NCBI GenBank assembly: GCA_012962735.1
Contig: DTXA01000411.1
Location: 1-12,023, forward strand
Direction: 5' to 3'
Length of the DNA: 12,023 nucleotides
DNA from: Candidatus Latescibacterota bacterium
Lineage (GTDB): Bacteria; Latescibacterota; 4484-107; B68-G9
The translations under genes were made by a program, and so were the position numbers. Shown here in pieces: positions 1 to 7,730 of this stretch. How positions within the stretch are numbered: the stretch's first letter is position 1; the number at the start of each line of letters is the position of its first letter. The notes below the pieces were generated by a model, which had not been told where the DNA came from, did no database searches, and saw only the letters and a program-made list of their open reading frames with translations.

Positions 1-461
1 CCCTTTTGATCTCCGGGACCTATCTCGCCGGGAGCGTACTGGACACTGAGGGGGAGAACCTACCCCAGTCCATAGACCCCGGGAACGCCAACCCGGATGT
101 GTCCACGAACGGGCTACAGGTGTTCGCCTCAGAGCCCTCGCTCAGACCCCTGTCCTCGCTCGGGATATCCCCAAGGGCCATCACCCCGAATGGGGACCTA
201 AGTAACGATAGGGCTGAGATCTCCTTCGGGGTCTTACAGGTGGAGAGGGCCTCCGTCTCTGTGGAGATCTGGGATACCTCCGGAAGGAAGGTCCGGGAGG
301 TGTTCTCAGGGGAGCTGGCCAGGGGGATGTACACCCGGGTTTGGGACGGGACTGACGATATGGGCGAACTGGTCCAACCCGGGGTTTACGTGTGCCGGGT
401 CGTCGTGCGCACGGGGAGCGGGACCCTCGAGGGGGCCGAGCTCCTGTGCGTGGCGTACTGA
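1..461 (+). CDS. 3' end of an exported protein with C-terminal FlgD-like (sorting-type) domain
   Basis: Partial gene whose 5' end lies before the window; the frame is open from base 3 and stops with TGA at 459-461. About 152 residues are visible. The first 50 or so are a Pro/Ser/Asn-rich linker. The last 100 form a FlgD-like Ig domain: SPRAITPNGDLSNDRAEISF, then VSVEIWDTSGRKVREVFSGE, then VWDGTDDMGELVQPGVYVCR, ending LLCVAY. Such domains close many exported proteins in FCB-group bacteria, where the ITPNGDGxND signature resembles type IX secretion tails; whether it sorts here is inference. The next gene ends in a clearly homologous domain, including two cysteines 18 residues apart. The function of the missing N-terminal part cannot be told. 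The gap to the next gene is 12 bases, so the two are probably cotranscribed. Confidence 0.85.
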   Translation, partial: LLISGTYLAGSVLDTEGENLPQSIDPGNANPDVSTNGLQVFASEPSLRPLSSLGISPRAITPNGDLSNDRAEISFGVLQVERASVSVEIWDTSGRKVREVFSGELARGMYTRVWDGTDDMGELVQPGVYVCRVVVRTGSGTLEGAELLCVAY

Positions 462-473
462 GGGGGTGGTCGG

Positions 474-2780
474 ATGCTTATCTTCATCTTCGTCTGTCTC
501 CTCTCCTCGCAGGGCACGGCCGGGGAGTACGTGGTGCCCCGGGACCTTGCGTGGGAGGAGTGGACCTATCCGGAGGGGCTTTTGGACTTCGGCGATGACG
601 GGAGCATAGGACTGAGGTGGTTCCGGAGGGACATAAATCCCATAGAGAACGCCGGAGAGTTCGAGCACGAAACCGTGGAAAGGGGGAGAGTGCGGGGCGG
701 CGTCAGGGCCGGGTCGAACGGAGGGAACGTTCGGTACATAACCGACGGTAGGATAGATACCTACTGGAAGCCGAGGCCCGAGGACCCCATCGAGGACTGG
801 TGGGTCGAGGTGGACTTGGGGAGGGTTGTGTTGGCCAAGAAGGTGCGGCTGAGCTTCCCGGATACCGTGGGGGCAAGGCCGTTCCGGGACTTCTCGATAT
901 ACGTCAGCGAGGGGGCGAACCTTTCCGGGCAAAAGGACCTCTTCCGCTTCATCAAGGTCGGCACGACGACAAAGCCGAACGCTGAGAGGGTCGTTGAGTA
1001 CGAGCTCCTCACCGTGGACCAGGGGATGGCTACGGGTGAGAACCTGGTCACCTCGGACACCTTGGACTTTATGGCCGTGCAGTACATCCGGTTCGTATCC
1101 CACGCCAAAAGCCCCGATGCTGCCCTGGCCGAGATAGAGGTTAGGGCCTTGGGGGACAACATAGCCTTGGGGACGGTCAGACGGGGCGGGAGCATAAGGG
1201 CCGGGGGGAAGTTCGCCGCCAAGGCCCCGGCCCTCTTCGACGGGACTGTAGACCGCTACTGGAACGTCTCAGCGGCCAGAGCGGCCGAGGCCTTCTGGAA
1301 GACCGGGGGACAGTGGTTCGAGTGGGACCTAGGAGCTGTCTTCTGGCTGGACCAAATCGTTATCCTCTCCTGGCCCGCCCGGGAGCTGGGCAAGGGACAG
1401 TTCTTAGGGGGGACGGGAGCGCTCGGCTATGCGCTCTTCACCTCGGACGGGACCAGATTGCCCACAGCTGGAGGGGAACGGATAGAGGGCAACTTCGACT
1501 ACCAGCTCCTCTCCCTTGTGGACAACCGTAAGACCCCCAGGAGATGGAAGTTCAACCACGTCTTCCCATGCCGAAAGGTCAGGTACATCTTTTACCACCA
1601 CGAATATGGGACCGGCAGATACGGGTACAACATCTTCGAGATCATGCTGTACAGCCAGGGACATCCTGCGGAGGTAGAGATGACCTCCCCCTTCATAGAC
1701 CTGGGCGGGGTCAAGAGCCTGCTCAGGGTGGAGTGGGATGCGGACGTTCCTCCGGGCACGAAGGTGGGGATACGGACGAGGACGGGGGATACCCTTAAGC
1801 GGGAGCGGTACTACTATCTCCCGAACGGCCAGAAGGTCACGGAGGAGAAGTGGAAGAGCCTTCCGCCCGCCGTCCGAGCCCGGGGGAGGGTGGAGGAGGT
1901 GGTGAGGCCCGGCGCGGACTGGAGCCCCTGGAGCAACCTGTACAAGACATCGGGGGAGGACTTCCTCTCGCCCACGCCCAGGAGGTTCGTACAGATAAAG
2001 GTCTGCCTCTCCACGGACGACCCTGCGGTGGCCCCCAGGTTGCGCAGGATATCGCTCTCCTACCACGACCCCCTGGTGCGGGGAGGTGTGGTGGGGGAGA
2101 TAACCCCGAGGGAGGCGGAACTCGGCGTCCCGGTGTCCTTCTCCTACAGGATAAAGCCCGAGCCCGGCGTCGGTGACTTAGGGTTCGACCGGGTGGTCAT
2201 CAAGGTCCCATCCCCTACAGAGGAGGTTTCGGTCGAGGTCGGGGGCAAACCAGTATCCGCCTCGTACAGCATAAGCGGAGACTCCCTGGTGGTTATGCTC
2301 CCTTACCACGTGAAGGGGGATTCGGTGGTGGTTCGCTTCCGGGCCCGGGTTTTCAGGGACGCTACATATTTCGACGCCTTCGTGCTCAGCTCCCGCAAGC
2401 CGGGAATTTGGCAAGGAGTGAAGCCCGCCGAACAGAACGCCACCCTGGTCTTCCTCCCCTCTGTGCCTTCCGAGGCCGAGCTGATCAGGATGTACTCTAT
2501 CGAGCCTGAGGCGATCACTCCGGACGGCGACGGCAGGAACGACCTGGCGACGGTTAAGTTCCATATAGTCAAGACGGATAGGTCCCCCAAGGTGGAGATC
2601 TACGACCTGAAGGGGCAACTGGTGCGGGAGCTGGAACGAGGGGAGGGATACGAGTACCTCTGGGATGGGAGGGATGGGTCGGGAAGGCTGGTCCCCCCTG
2701 GGGCCTACGTGTGCAGAGTGAGGGTGGATGCGGATATGGGGTCCCAGTCCGCAAGCCGGTTGGTGTGCGTGGTGTACTGA
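474..2780 (+). CDS. Exported protein with two discoidin-like (F5/8 type C) domains and a FlgD-like tail
   Basis: 768 residues from an ATG with GAGGGGGTGG just upstream (460-469). Residues 1-17 (MLIFIFVCLLSSQGTAG) are a short signal peptide. Two galactose-binding-like, discoidin-type domains follow. The first spans about 75-227, with YITDGRIDTYWKP, then VEVDLGRVVLAKKVRLSF and a closing YIRFVSH strand. The second spans about 230-393, with LFDGTVDRYWNV, FEWDLGAVFWLDQIVILSW and KVRYIFYHHEY. These cores match the usual pattern of an exposed aromatic loop plus W-x-x-x-DLG strand; such domains commonly bind glycans or lipids, but the ligand here is unknown. Residues 400-530 are beta-rich (SPFIDLGGVKSLLRVEWD, later RRFVQIKVCLS). 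Residues 540-660 look like an Ig-type or adhesin-like beta domain. Residues 676-768 are a FlgD-like domain (EAITPDGDGRNDLATVKF, ending LVCVVY) like that of the preceding gene. Likely a secreted or surface-anchored glycan-binding protein; no catalytic motif was seen. Confidence 0.85.
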   Translation: MLIFIFVCLLSSQGTAGEYVVPRDLAWEEWTYPEGLLDFGDDGSIGLRWFRRDINPIENAGEFEHETVERGRVRGGVRAGSNGGNVRYITDGRIDTYWKPRPEDPIEDWWVEVDLGRVVLAKKVRLSFPDTVGARPFRDFSIYVSEGANLSGQKDLFRFIKVGTTTKPNAERVVEYELLTVDQGMATGENLVTSDTLDFMAVQYIRFVSHAKSPDAALAEIEVRALGDNIALGTVRRGGSIRAGGKFAAKAPALFDGTVDRYWNVSAARAAEAFWKTGGQWFEWDLGAVFWLDQIVILSWPARELGKGQFLGGTGALGYALFTSDGTRLPTAGGERIEGNFDYQLLSLVDNRKTPRRWKFNHVFPCRKVRYIFYHHEYGTGRYGYNIFEIMLYSQGHPAEVEMTSPFIDLGGVKSLLRVEWDADVPPGTKVGIRTRTGDTLKRERYYYLPNGQKVTEEKWKSLPPAVRARGRVEEVVRPGADWSPWSNLYKTSGEDFLSPTPRRFVQIKVCLSTDDPAVAPRLRRISLSYHDPLVRGGVVGEITPREAELGVPVSFSYRIKPEPGVGDLGFDRVVIKVPSPTEEVSVEVGGKPVSASYSISGDSLVVMLPYHVKGDSVVVRFRARVFRDATYFDAFVLSSRKPGIWQGVKPAEQNATLVFLPSVPSEAELIRMYSIEPEAITPDGDGRNDLATVKFHIVKTDRSPKVEIYDLKGQLVRELERGEGYEYLWDGRDGSGRLVPPGAYVCRVRVDADMGSQSASRLVCVVY

Positions 2781-2810
2781 ATACGGTCGGGGCAAACGGA
2801 GGGGCCTAAA

Positions 2811-2818
2811 AAGGAGGA
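2811..2818 (+). promoter_or_regulatory. Ribosome binding site of the large exported protein
   Basis: AAGGAGGA lies 6 bases before ATG 2825 and 9 before ATG 2828. Both give the same signal peptide. The rest of the 44-base gap (2781-2824) shows no hairpin or promoter that I can support. Confidence 0.75.
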
Positions 2819-2824
2819 TTTGAG

Positions 2825-5434
2825 ATGATGAAAACCATCCGCATAGGGGTCCTTCTCATCCTCATCCCTGCTTCGGGGGCCGGGATGGAGGTGGGGCTCT
2901 TCAACCCCTACGTGACTACAGGGCCTCGTATCTCGCCGGAGACCCTGGTGCCGACCCTGAGGAAGTGGTACCTACCTCAGACTTTGTATTACCTGTACGG
3001 CTGGAAGGGTTGGGAGTACACCAACTACGCCCGGGACTTGTACAAGAGATATGTGGACATAGAGTTGGAGGGAAGGAAATACTATGACATATACGGGAAC
3101 TACATCACCAAGGGATGGGCGGTGTACAACTGGACCCAGGAACACCCCATGCACTTCGGCAGCTCGATCGTCAAGTACAGGTTCTTACGTGACTGGTTCG
3201 ACAGGGTGGTCATATCCTCCAGCTCCAAGGGCCAGTACCACACAGCCCTGACCATAGGGGAGGCGATAAGGACCACCCTCACCCCCCTGACCTTCTCCAA
3301 GCCGCTGTTCGACGGCCTTCAGTGGGACTTCCTCTCGGACAAATATGCCTTCACCTTCTTAGCCTCCAGGGTCGACAACCCCGGCATACTTCCCTCCGGA
3401 GGGGAACCCGCTCCGGCCAAGCTTTCCACCTTCGCCAACCTCTTGGGCTTCCGAGGGGTCGTTCAGGTGGGGGACTTCGCCAAGGTGGGGCTCACCTACG
3501 TGAACGTCAGCCTCCAAAACAGCTTAGTCCCCATAGATCGGAGCTCGCTGAGGGGAACACTGAGCGGGAACCTGAACGCGGGGAACGTCCGGACCCTGCT
3601 TGTGCGACTGTCCGACGATTCGCCCGAGGACGGGGAGGGAGGGGCGCTCCTGTTCAGGGAGAGGATATTCATAGACGGGGTGGAACATCCCGAGATCGTG
3701 CGGAACCGCCTGGTCGAGGGGGGCACCCGGAGGAGAGGGCTTTTAGAGGCGAGCGGTGATAACGTGGTCACCCTCATATATGATATAGAGCATGATTTCA
3801 AAGCGGGCGTGGAGGACAAAATAACCGATTTCCGAGAGATACGCAAGATAGAGGTGGCCCTGGTGCTCGCCAACGACTACAGGGTGGAGGTATCCTCCAA
3901 CATGCAGACCAACGCAGCGGGGGAGCCGGTGTACCTCTTAGTGGCAAGAGCACCGGGCAACGTGAAGGACGGCTCTAACCAGACCCTCGTGCAGTTTCAG
4001 TACGGACTGCCCACGGCCAACGAGCTGGGGGGCGTGACCCTCGAGGTAAGCGACTTCAAAGGATTCAACTTCAAGGGGGAATACGTGGTCAACAGCAGGT
4101 TCAGGAGGTTCCCGAACAGGAACTTCGAGACGAATCAGGCTCTGGCCTGGGACCGCTCCCAGGCCTTCTACGCCACAGCTTCCCAGCTCATATACCCCTG
4201 GTTCGCCTACGGGGAGGTCTTTCGTATAGACCCGGACTACTCCACCTCTATGTTCATCCCAGATGCAGGACGGATAGATTTCGAGAACGAAAGGCACTAC
4301 GTATACGAGTTCGTGGACGACAACGACGATCAGGACAGGTATCCAGACTGGAACAGACGCTATACGGGAGTCTATGTGGGGGAGGTCCCCGATCGGGAGG
4401 TATTCCCCGGCCTGGATGAGAACAACGACCTCATCTCGGACTTCAACCAGAACAACAACTTCCTGCCGGACTATGAGGAGCCGTTCCTGAGGTACGAGGT
4501 GGACTCGCCTGAGTTCCTCTTCGGGACGGACATGAACAACAATACAGTGATAGACCGGTTCGAGAACGATAACGAGCCGGACTACCCATACAGAAGGGGA
4601 CGCAGAGGGTACAATATCTACACCGGGGTCGAGATAGCCCCTGGCAGCCGGGTTATGCTCGGGCACCTGAGGGAGGACGAGATCGCCAGCGACCGGAGGA
4701 GCGAATCCACCTACGGTCTCCTGACGTTGGACAAGGACTTCCCGAGGCAGGGGTTGAGCGTGCGGGTTATGGACTTCGTAAGGAGCGTGCGGGACAACAT
4801 CCCGGACGACCTCATCCAGTGGGTACAGCCTCCTTTCTCATCGGGGATGTTGCAGGAGTTCTCCGATCCTCTCGTAGCGCAGAATACCCTGATGAACACG
4901 TTTTACTTAGAGGTGAACTGGACTAAGTTCCTCCCCTTCCGAAACAAGTTCAAGTACGAGGTGTACCACCAGAGAGGCTCCCAGGCCGAGGAAAAGCGGG
5001 ACAAGAAGTTCTTGGGGGTAATAAATAAGGCCGACTATAAGGTCCCCATAGGTAAGAGCTTAAGCCTCTGGCCGAGGTGGAAGCAGATATACAAGTATGA
5101 GGTGCCCACCGAACCCTGGGCTCTCAAGATCGAGGAACTCTCCGAGATATTTTCCCTCTTAGTGACGTACCGATTCAGCCAGCAGCTTAGCCTCGAGTCA
5201 GGGGTGGAGTACGAAGTGTTCAACAACCTCCTGAAGAAGCCCGAACCCCCTCCCCCAGGGTTCGTAGAGGACTTCAGGAAACTGACCCTGGCCCTCCAGA
5301 TCTCCAACACGAGCAGCTATATGGGGTACAAGCTCACCTCCAACGCCGGGGTCCGGCGGACAGAGAGGCGTTTCGGCAAGGAGAAAGAGACCAACACCAT
5401 GGCCTTCGTCACGGTCTATGTCGGGATGGAGTGA
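2825..5434 (+). CDS. Large exported, probably outer-membrane beta protein of unknown function with Asp/Asn-rich loops
   Basis: 869 residues. I do not recognise the family. The start is ATG 2825 (ATG 2828 is equally possible), set by AAGGAGGA at 2811-2818. Residues 1-20 form a signal peptide (MMKTIRIGVLLILIPASGAG). The mature protein is rich in Tyr, Phe, Trp and alternating beta strands. Residues 40-130 are aromatic (LPQTLYYLYGWKGWEY). Residues 200-400 look like soluble beta domains (VGLTYVNVSL, KIEVALVLANDYRVEVSS). Residues 497-593 carry Asp/Asn-rich loops (DDNDDQD, DENNDLISDF, DMNNNTVIDRFENDN, each with a nearby PDY or PDW) like thrombospondin type 3 Ca loops. Residues 600-869 contain many amphipathic strands (NTFYLEVNWTKF, FKYEVYHQRG, LSLESGVEYEVF, AFVTVYVGM) consistent with a barrel wall, though the last residue is Glu and not the Phe usual in BAM substrates. 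A 44-base gap follows the discoidin gene. A surface pore or structural role is a guess. Confidence 0.8.
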   Translation: MMKTIRIGVLLILIPASGAGMEVGLFNPYVTTGPRISPETLVPTLRKWYLPQTLYYLYGWKGWEYTNYARDLYKRYVDIELEGRKYYDIYGNYITKGWAVYNWTQEHPMHFGSSIVKYRFLRDWFDRVVISSSSKGQYHTALTIGEAIRTTLTPLTFSKPLFDGLQWDFLSDKYAFTFLASRVDNPGILPSGGEPAPAKLSTFANLLGFRGVVQVGDFAKVGLTYVNVSLQNSLVPIDRSSLRGTLSGNLNAGNVRTLLVRLSDDSPEDGEGGALLFRERIFIDGVEHPEIVRNRLVEGGTRRRGLLEASGDNVVTLIYDIEHDFKAGVEDKITDFREIRKIEVALVLANDYRVEVSSNMQTNAAGEPVYLLVARAPGNVKDGSNQTLVQFQYGLPTANELGGVTLEVSDFKGFNFKGEYVVNSRFRRFPNRNFETNQALAWDRSQAFYATASQLIYPWFAYGEVFRIDPDYSTSMFIPDAGRIDFENERHYVYEFVDDNDDQDRYPDWNRRYTGVYVGEVPDREVFPGLDENNDLISDFNQNNNFLPDYEEPFLRYEVDSPEFLFGTDMNNNTVIDRFENDNEPDYPYRRGRRGYNIYTGVEIAPGSRVMLGHLREDEIASDRRSESTYGLLTLDKDFPRQGLSVRVMDFVRSVRDNIPDDLIQWVQPPFSSGMLQEFSDPLVAQNTLMNTFYLEVNWTKFLPFRNKFKYEVYHQRGSQAEEKRDKKFLGVINKADYKVPIGKSLSLWPRWKQIYKYEVPTEPWALKIEELSEIFSLLVTYRFSQQLSLESGVEYEVFNNLLKKPEPPPPGFVEDFRKLTLALQISNTSSYMGYKLTSNAGVRRTERRFGKEKETNTMAFVTVYVGME

Positions 5435-5452
5435 GGGAAGAAGGAAAAGGGG

Positions 5453-5460
5453 GGAAGGAG
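5453..5460 (+). promoter_or_regulatory. Possible ribosome site for the binding-protein gene, separated from the start by a hairpin
   Basis: GGAAGGAG sits 38 bases before TTG 5499, too far for normal use. If the hairpin 5462-5489 folds, the unpaired distance shrinks to 10 bases (base 5461 plus 5490-5498), which is a workable spacing. Hairpins between ribosome site and start are known, for example in phage T4 gene 38. This is inference and depends on the start codon being correct. Confidence 0.35.
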
Positions 5461-5461
5461 C

Positions 5462-5500
5462 GGGGAGAACTCCCTCCACTGTTCTCCCCTATTTCTTTTT
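5462..5500 (+). terminator. Intrinsic terminator-like hairpin with T-tract
   Basis: GGGGAGAAC (5462-5470) and GTTCTCCCC (5481-5489) are a perfect 9-bp inverted repeat with a 10-base loop, followed directly by TATTTCTTTTT (5490-5500). It lies 27 bases after the stop of the large exported protein and runs into the probable start of the binding-protein gene. Shape and T-tract fit a Rho-independent terminator. With no room for a promoter behind it, it may act as a partial terminator or attenuator between the surface block and the import block. Confidence 0.75.
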
Positions 5501-6860
5501 GAGGGTGGTCTCTTCGAACAGGACGATCCTCATTTGGACTTATATAGGGGTCCTCGTAGCCCTCTCGGCTTGCTCCGAGCGGTACGAGCGGGAGCACAGG
5601 GTGGTCCGTATCACCACCTGGGACGAGCCGCCCAACACCCCCGTAGGTCGGATAGTGGGGGTCCTCCAGAGGGAGTTCGACGAGAGCTTCCCCCACATCG
5701 AGGTGCAGAGGAGGCCGGTCGGAGGAAGGGCCACGGATTCCCGACTCGCCTTCACCACTGCCATGGCCGGCGACAACGCCCCGGACTGTTACCATGCCGC
5801 CTATTTCCCCACCATATCCCTCTGGATAGAGCAGGGCTTCTGCCTTCCACTGGACGACTACATACGGGGGGACCCTCAGTTCAGGGACGTAGTGGAGGCG
5901 GCCTTCGCCCCCGCCGAAAAGGACGGACACATCTACGGGGTCCCGAGCGAGCTCTACGTGATGGCCCTTGTATACCGGAAGGACCTGTTCGAGGAGGTCG
6001 GGCTGGACCCAAGGCGGCCGCCCAAAAACTGGCTGGAGTTCGCCGAGTATGCCATGAGGCTGACGGACCCAGAGAGGCATCGGTACGGTTTCGCCATACT
6101 CGGCCAGGAGTGGGCGAGCTGGCACTGGGAGATCTACGTCTGGCAGGCGGGAGGGGAGGTCACCGAGAGGCTCCCCGACGGGAGGTGCAGAGTCCGGTTC
6201 ACAGAGGAGCCGGCCGTGAGAGCACTCCAGTACTATAAGGACCTTAGGTGGAAGTATAGGTGCATACAGTCCAACCCACTCCAGAGCTACCAGGACAACA
6301 GGAGGGACTTCCTCCAGGGGAGGGCCGCCATGATACTCAGCTCCCCGGAGTGGATCGGGGACTTCCTAAACGAGGGCCTCAGGCCCGAACAGATAGGGAT
6401 CGCCCCCCTGCCTGCTGGGCCCACAGGCTTACGGGCCACTCAGATAGGGGGGGCCTTCTACATCATCAACCCCCGCTCATCGAAGGCCAAGCAGGACGCT
6501 GCCTGGGAGTACATAAGGTTCATGACGTCCAAGGAAGCCCAGATCAAGAGGCTCAAGATGATGGAGGAGGCGCATCTCAGGTACCCCATCGCCTTCTTCT
6601 ACAGGGACCTGAGGGTCGAGGACTACCTGACCATCCCCGAGGAGTGGGGGGAGGCCTCCGCTACATCCCTCAAGTACGGCAGGATGGAGTACTACCTCAA
6701 GGACCGCATAGAGCCGTACCTCGCAAGGCCCATTCAGGCGGTCTTGGTGGACCCCGGGGCCGACCCAAGGGAGGAGCTGGAGAAGTGCGCCGAGCGGGTC
6801 CTGAGGGAGGTAGTGGAACCGTTCAACGAGGAGATCGAGAGGAAGCTCGCCCGGAGGTGA
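5499..6860 (+). CDS. Sugar ABC transporter substrate-binding lipoprotein (extracellular solute-binding family 1)
   Basis: About 453 residues from TTG 5499, a typical length for the family. It would bind a sugar or oligosaccharide in the periplasm and deliver it to the two permeases encoded next. The N-terminus has hydrophobic ILIWTYIGVLVALSAC with a canonical lipobox LSAC, Cys about residue 25. Family landmarks are MAGDNAPDCYHAAYFPTISL (about 88-107), HIYGVPSELYVMALVYRKDL (144-163), the cleft strand GRAAMILSSPEW (274-285) and GGAFYIINPRSSKAKQDAAW (317-336). Start choice: the frame is open back to ATG 5418, but that would overlap the upstream gene, put a hairpin-plus-T-tract inside the coding region and give a 51-residue leader. 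TTG 5499 and GTG 5505 both give a normal lipoprotein signal. Neither has a conventionally spaced ribosome site unless the hairpin is looped out. Function is well supported, the start less so. The sugar cannot be read from the sequence. Confidence 0.9.
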   Translation: MRVVSSNRTILIWTYIGVLVALSACSERYEREHRVVRITTWDEPPNTPVGRIVGVLQREFDESFPHIEVQRRPVGGRATDSRLAFTTAMAGDNAPDCYHAAYFPTISLWIEQGFCLPLDDYIRGDPQFRDVVEAAFAPAEKDGHIYGVPSELYVMALVYRKDLFEEVGLDPRRPPKNWLEFAEYAMRLTDPERHRYGFAILGQEWASWHWEIYVWQAGGEVTERLPDGRCRVRFTEEPAVRALQYYKDLRWKYRCIQSNPLQSYQDNRRDFLQGRAAMILSSPEWIGDFLNEGLRPEQIGIAPLPAGPTGLRATQIGGAFYIINPRSSKAKQDAAWEYIRFMTSKEAQIKRLKMMEEAHLRYPIAFFYRDLRVEDYLTIPEEWGEASATSLKYGRMEYYLKDRIEPYLARPIQAVLVDPGADPREELEKCAERVLREVVEPFNEEIERKLARR

Positions 6861-6864
6861 GGCT

Positions 6865-7722
6865 ATGTCCAAGAGGACCATTATCGGGATGGCCTTCGTG
6901 GCCCCTGCCCTCCTCGTTTTCCTCCTCTTCAAGTACATCCCGATGTTCCAGGTCTTCAGGATGAGCCTCTATAACTGGAGCATCCTGAACCCCCCCGGCG
7001 AGTTCGTGGGGTTGAGGCATTTCAAGGAGGCCTTCACCTCTTCGCTCTTCTGGATCGCCTGGAAGAACAACTTGGCGCTCTTCCTGCTGGGGCTGGTTTT
7101 GGGGTTCTGGGTGCCATTGGTCCAGGCGGTTATATTGGGGGAGATAGGCAGGGGACAGTATATCTTCAGGGTCTGTTATCTCCTCCCCCTTATGGTCCCT
7201 CCTATGGTCACCTTGATAGTGTGGAAGTGGATATACAACCCGGAGTACGGCCTCCTGAACGCAATCGTGGCTCGCCTGGGGATCGGTACACAGGACTGGC
7301 TCGGGAACCCCAAGCTAGCCAAGCTCTCCCTTATGCTTCCCGAGCTTCTGGGCGGGGGTATGGGGGTGATGGTGTACCTGGCGGCGATCCAGGGCGTGCC
7401 CCAGGAGCTCCTCGACGCCGCCGAGATAGACGGGGCGGGTCCACTGGCGAAGCTCAGGTACATCCTGCTCCCCAGGATAAGGTTCGTGATCCTCATCCAG
7501 TTCATATTGGCACTGAGCGCCGGGTTTCAGATGTTCGACAGGGTGTTCGTGCTGACGGGAGGCGGGCCCGTCGACGCCACGAGGGTGATAGCGCTGCTGA
7601 TATACAGGTACGCCTTCGAGAGCTACAGGATGGGGTACGCTTCGGCCATAGCATTGGTGCTTTTCGTGGTCGTCCTGACGGTCACGGCGGTCCAGATGCG
7701 CCTCTCCCGGCTTTCGGATTAG
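6865..7722 (+). CDS. Sugar ABC transporter permease, MalF/UgpA type
   Basis: 285 residues, a usual length for the short UgpA/LacF-like members that lack the large periplasmic loop of E. coli MalF. ATG 6865 lies four bases after the stop of the binding-protein gene, with GGAGGTGAGG overlapping that stop as ribosome site. About six membrane segments are visible, starting with GMAFVAPALLVFLLFKYIPM (8-27), then LALFLLGLVLGFWVPLVQAV (70-89) and YLLPLMVPPMVTLIVWKWIY (105-124). The cytoplasmic coupling loop (EAA motif) is at about 182-203: LLDAAEIDGAGPLAKLRYI followed by LLP. FDRVFVLTGGGPVDATRV (224-241) is a typical signature of this subfamily. It should pair with the next gene's product to form the inner-membrane channel, powered by a MalK/UgpC-type ATPase not encoded in this window. 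Confidence 0.94.
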   Translation: MSKRTIIGMAFVAPALLVFLLFKYIPMFQVFRMSLYNWSILNPPGEFVGLRHFKEAFTSSLFWIAWKNNLALFLLGLVLGFWVPLVQAVILGEIGRGQYIFRVCYLLPLMVPPMVTLIVWKWIYNPEYGLLNAIVARLGIGTQDWLGNPKLAKLSLMLPELLGGGMGVMVYLAAIQGVPQELLDAAEIDGAGPLAKLRYILLPRIRFVILIQFILALSAGFQMFDRVFVLTGGGPVDATRVIALLIYRYAFESYRMGYASAIALVLFVVVLTVTAVQMRLSRLSD

Positions 7723-7730
7723 GAGGGGGA
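7721..7730 (+). promoter_or_regulatory. Ribosome binding site that fixes the GTG start of the MalG-type permease
   Basis: AGGAGGGGGA overlaps the TAG stop of the upstream permease (7720-7722) and ends next to GTG 7731. No ATG is available near the start of this frame's own coding region, so this site decides the start and suggests translational coupling. Confidence 0.75.

Noticed and set aside
306..1103. Long open frames on the minus strand (also 1404-2066, 3938-4666, 5409-6125, 7315-8088)
   Set aside because: They mirror strongly supported plus-strand genes, have low-complexity Pro/Arg/His/Val-rich translations and show no domains; they result from high GC.
2781..2824. Terminator or promoter between the discoidin gene and the large exported protein
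   Set aside because: I found no stem followed by a T-tract and no -35/-10 pair in these 44 bases; only the ribosome site is supported.
5418..5498. N-terminal extension of the sugar-binding gene back to ATG 5418
   Set aside because: It would overlap the upstream gene by 17 bases, place the hairpin and T-tract inside coding sequence and put the lipobox Cys at residue 52, far too deep for a lipoprotein signal.
5512..5546. Possible promoter with TATATA at 5541-5546
   Set aside because: It lies inside the signal-peptide coding part of the binding-protein gene, and the nearest -35-like sequence (TTCGAA, 5512-5517) is 23 bases away, outside the usual spacing.
7221..7730. Upstream open frame leading into the MalG-type permease, which would give a 638-residue protein
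   Set aside because: This part lies fully within the MalF-type permease gene in another frame, has no membrane or domain character and no link to the family. GTG 7731 with its ribosome site explains the start.
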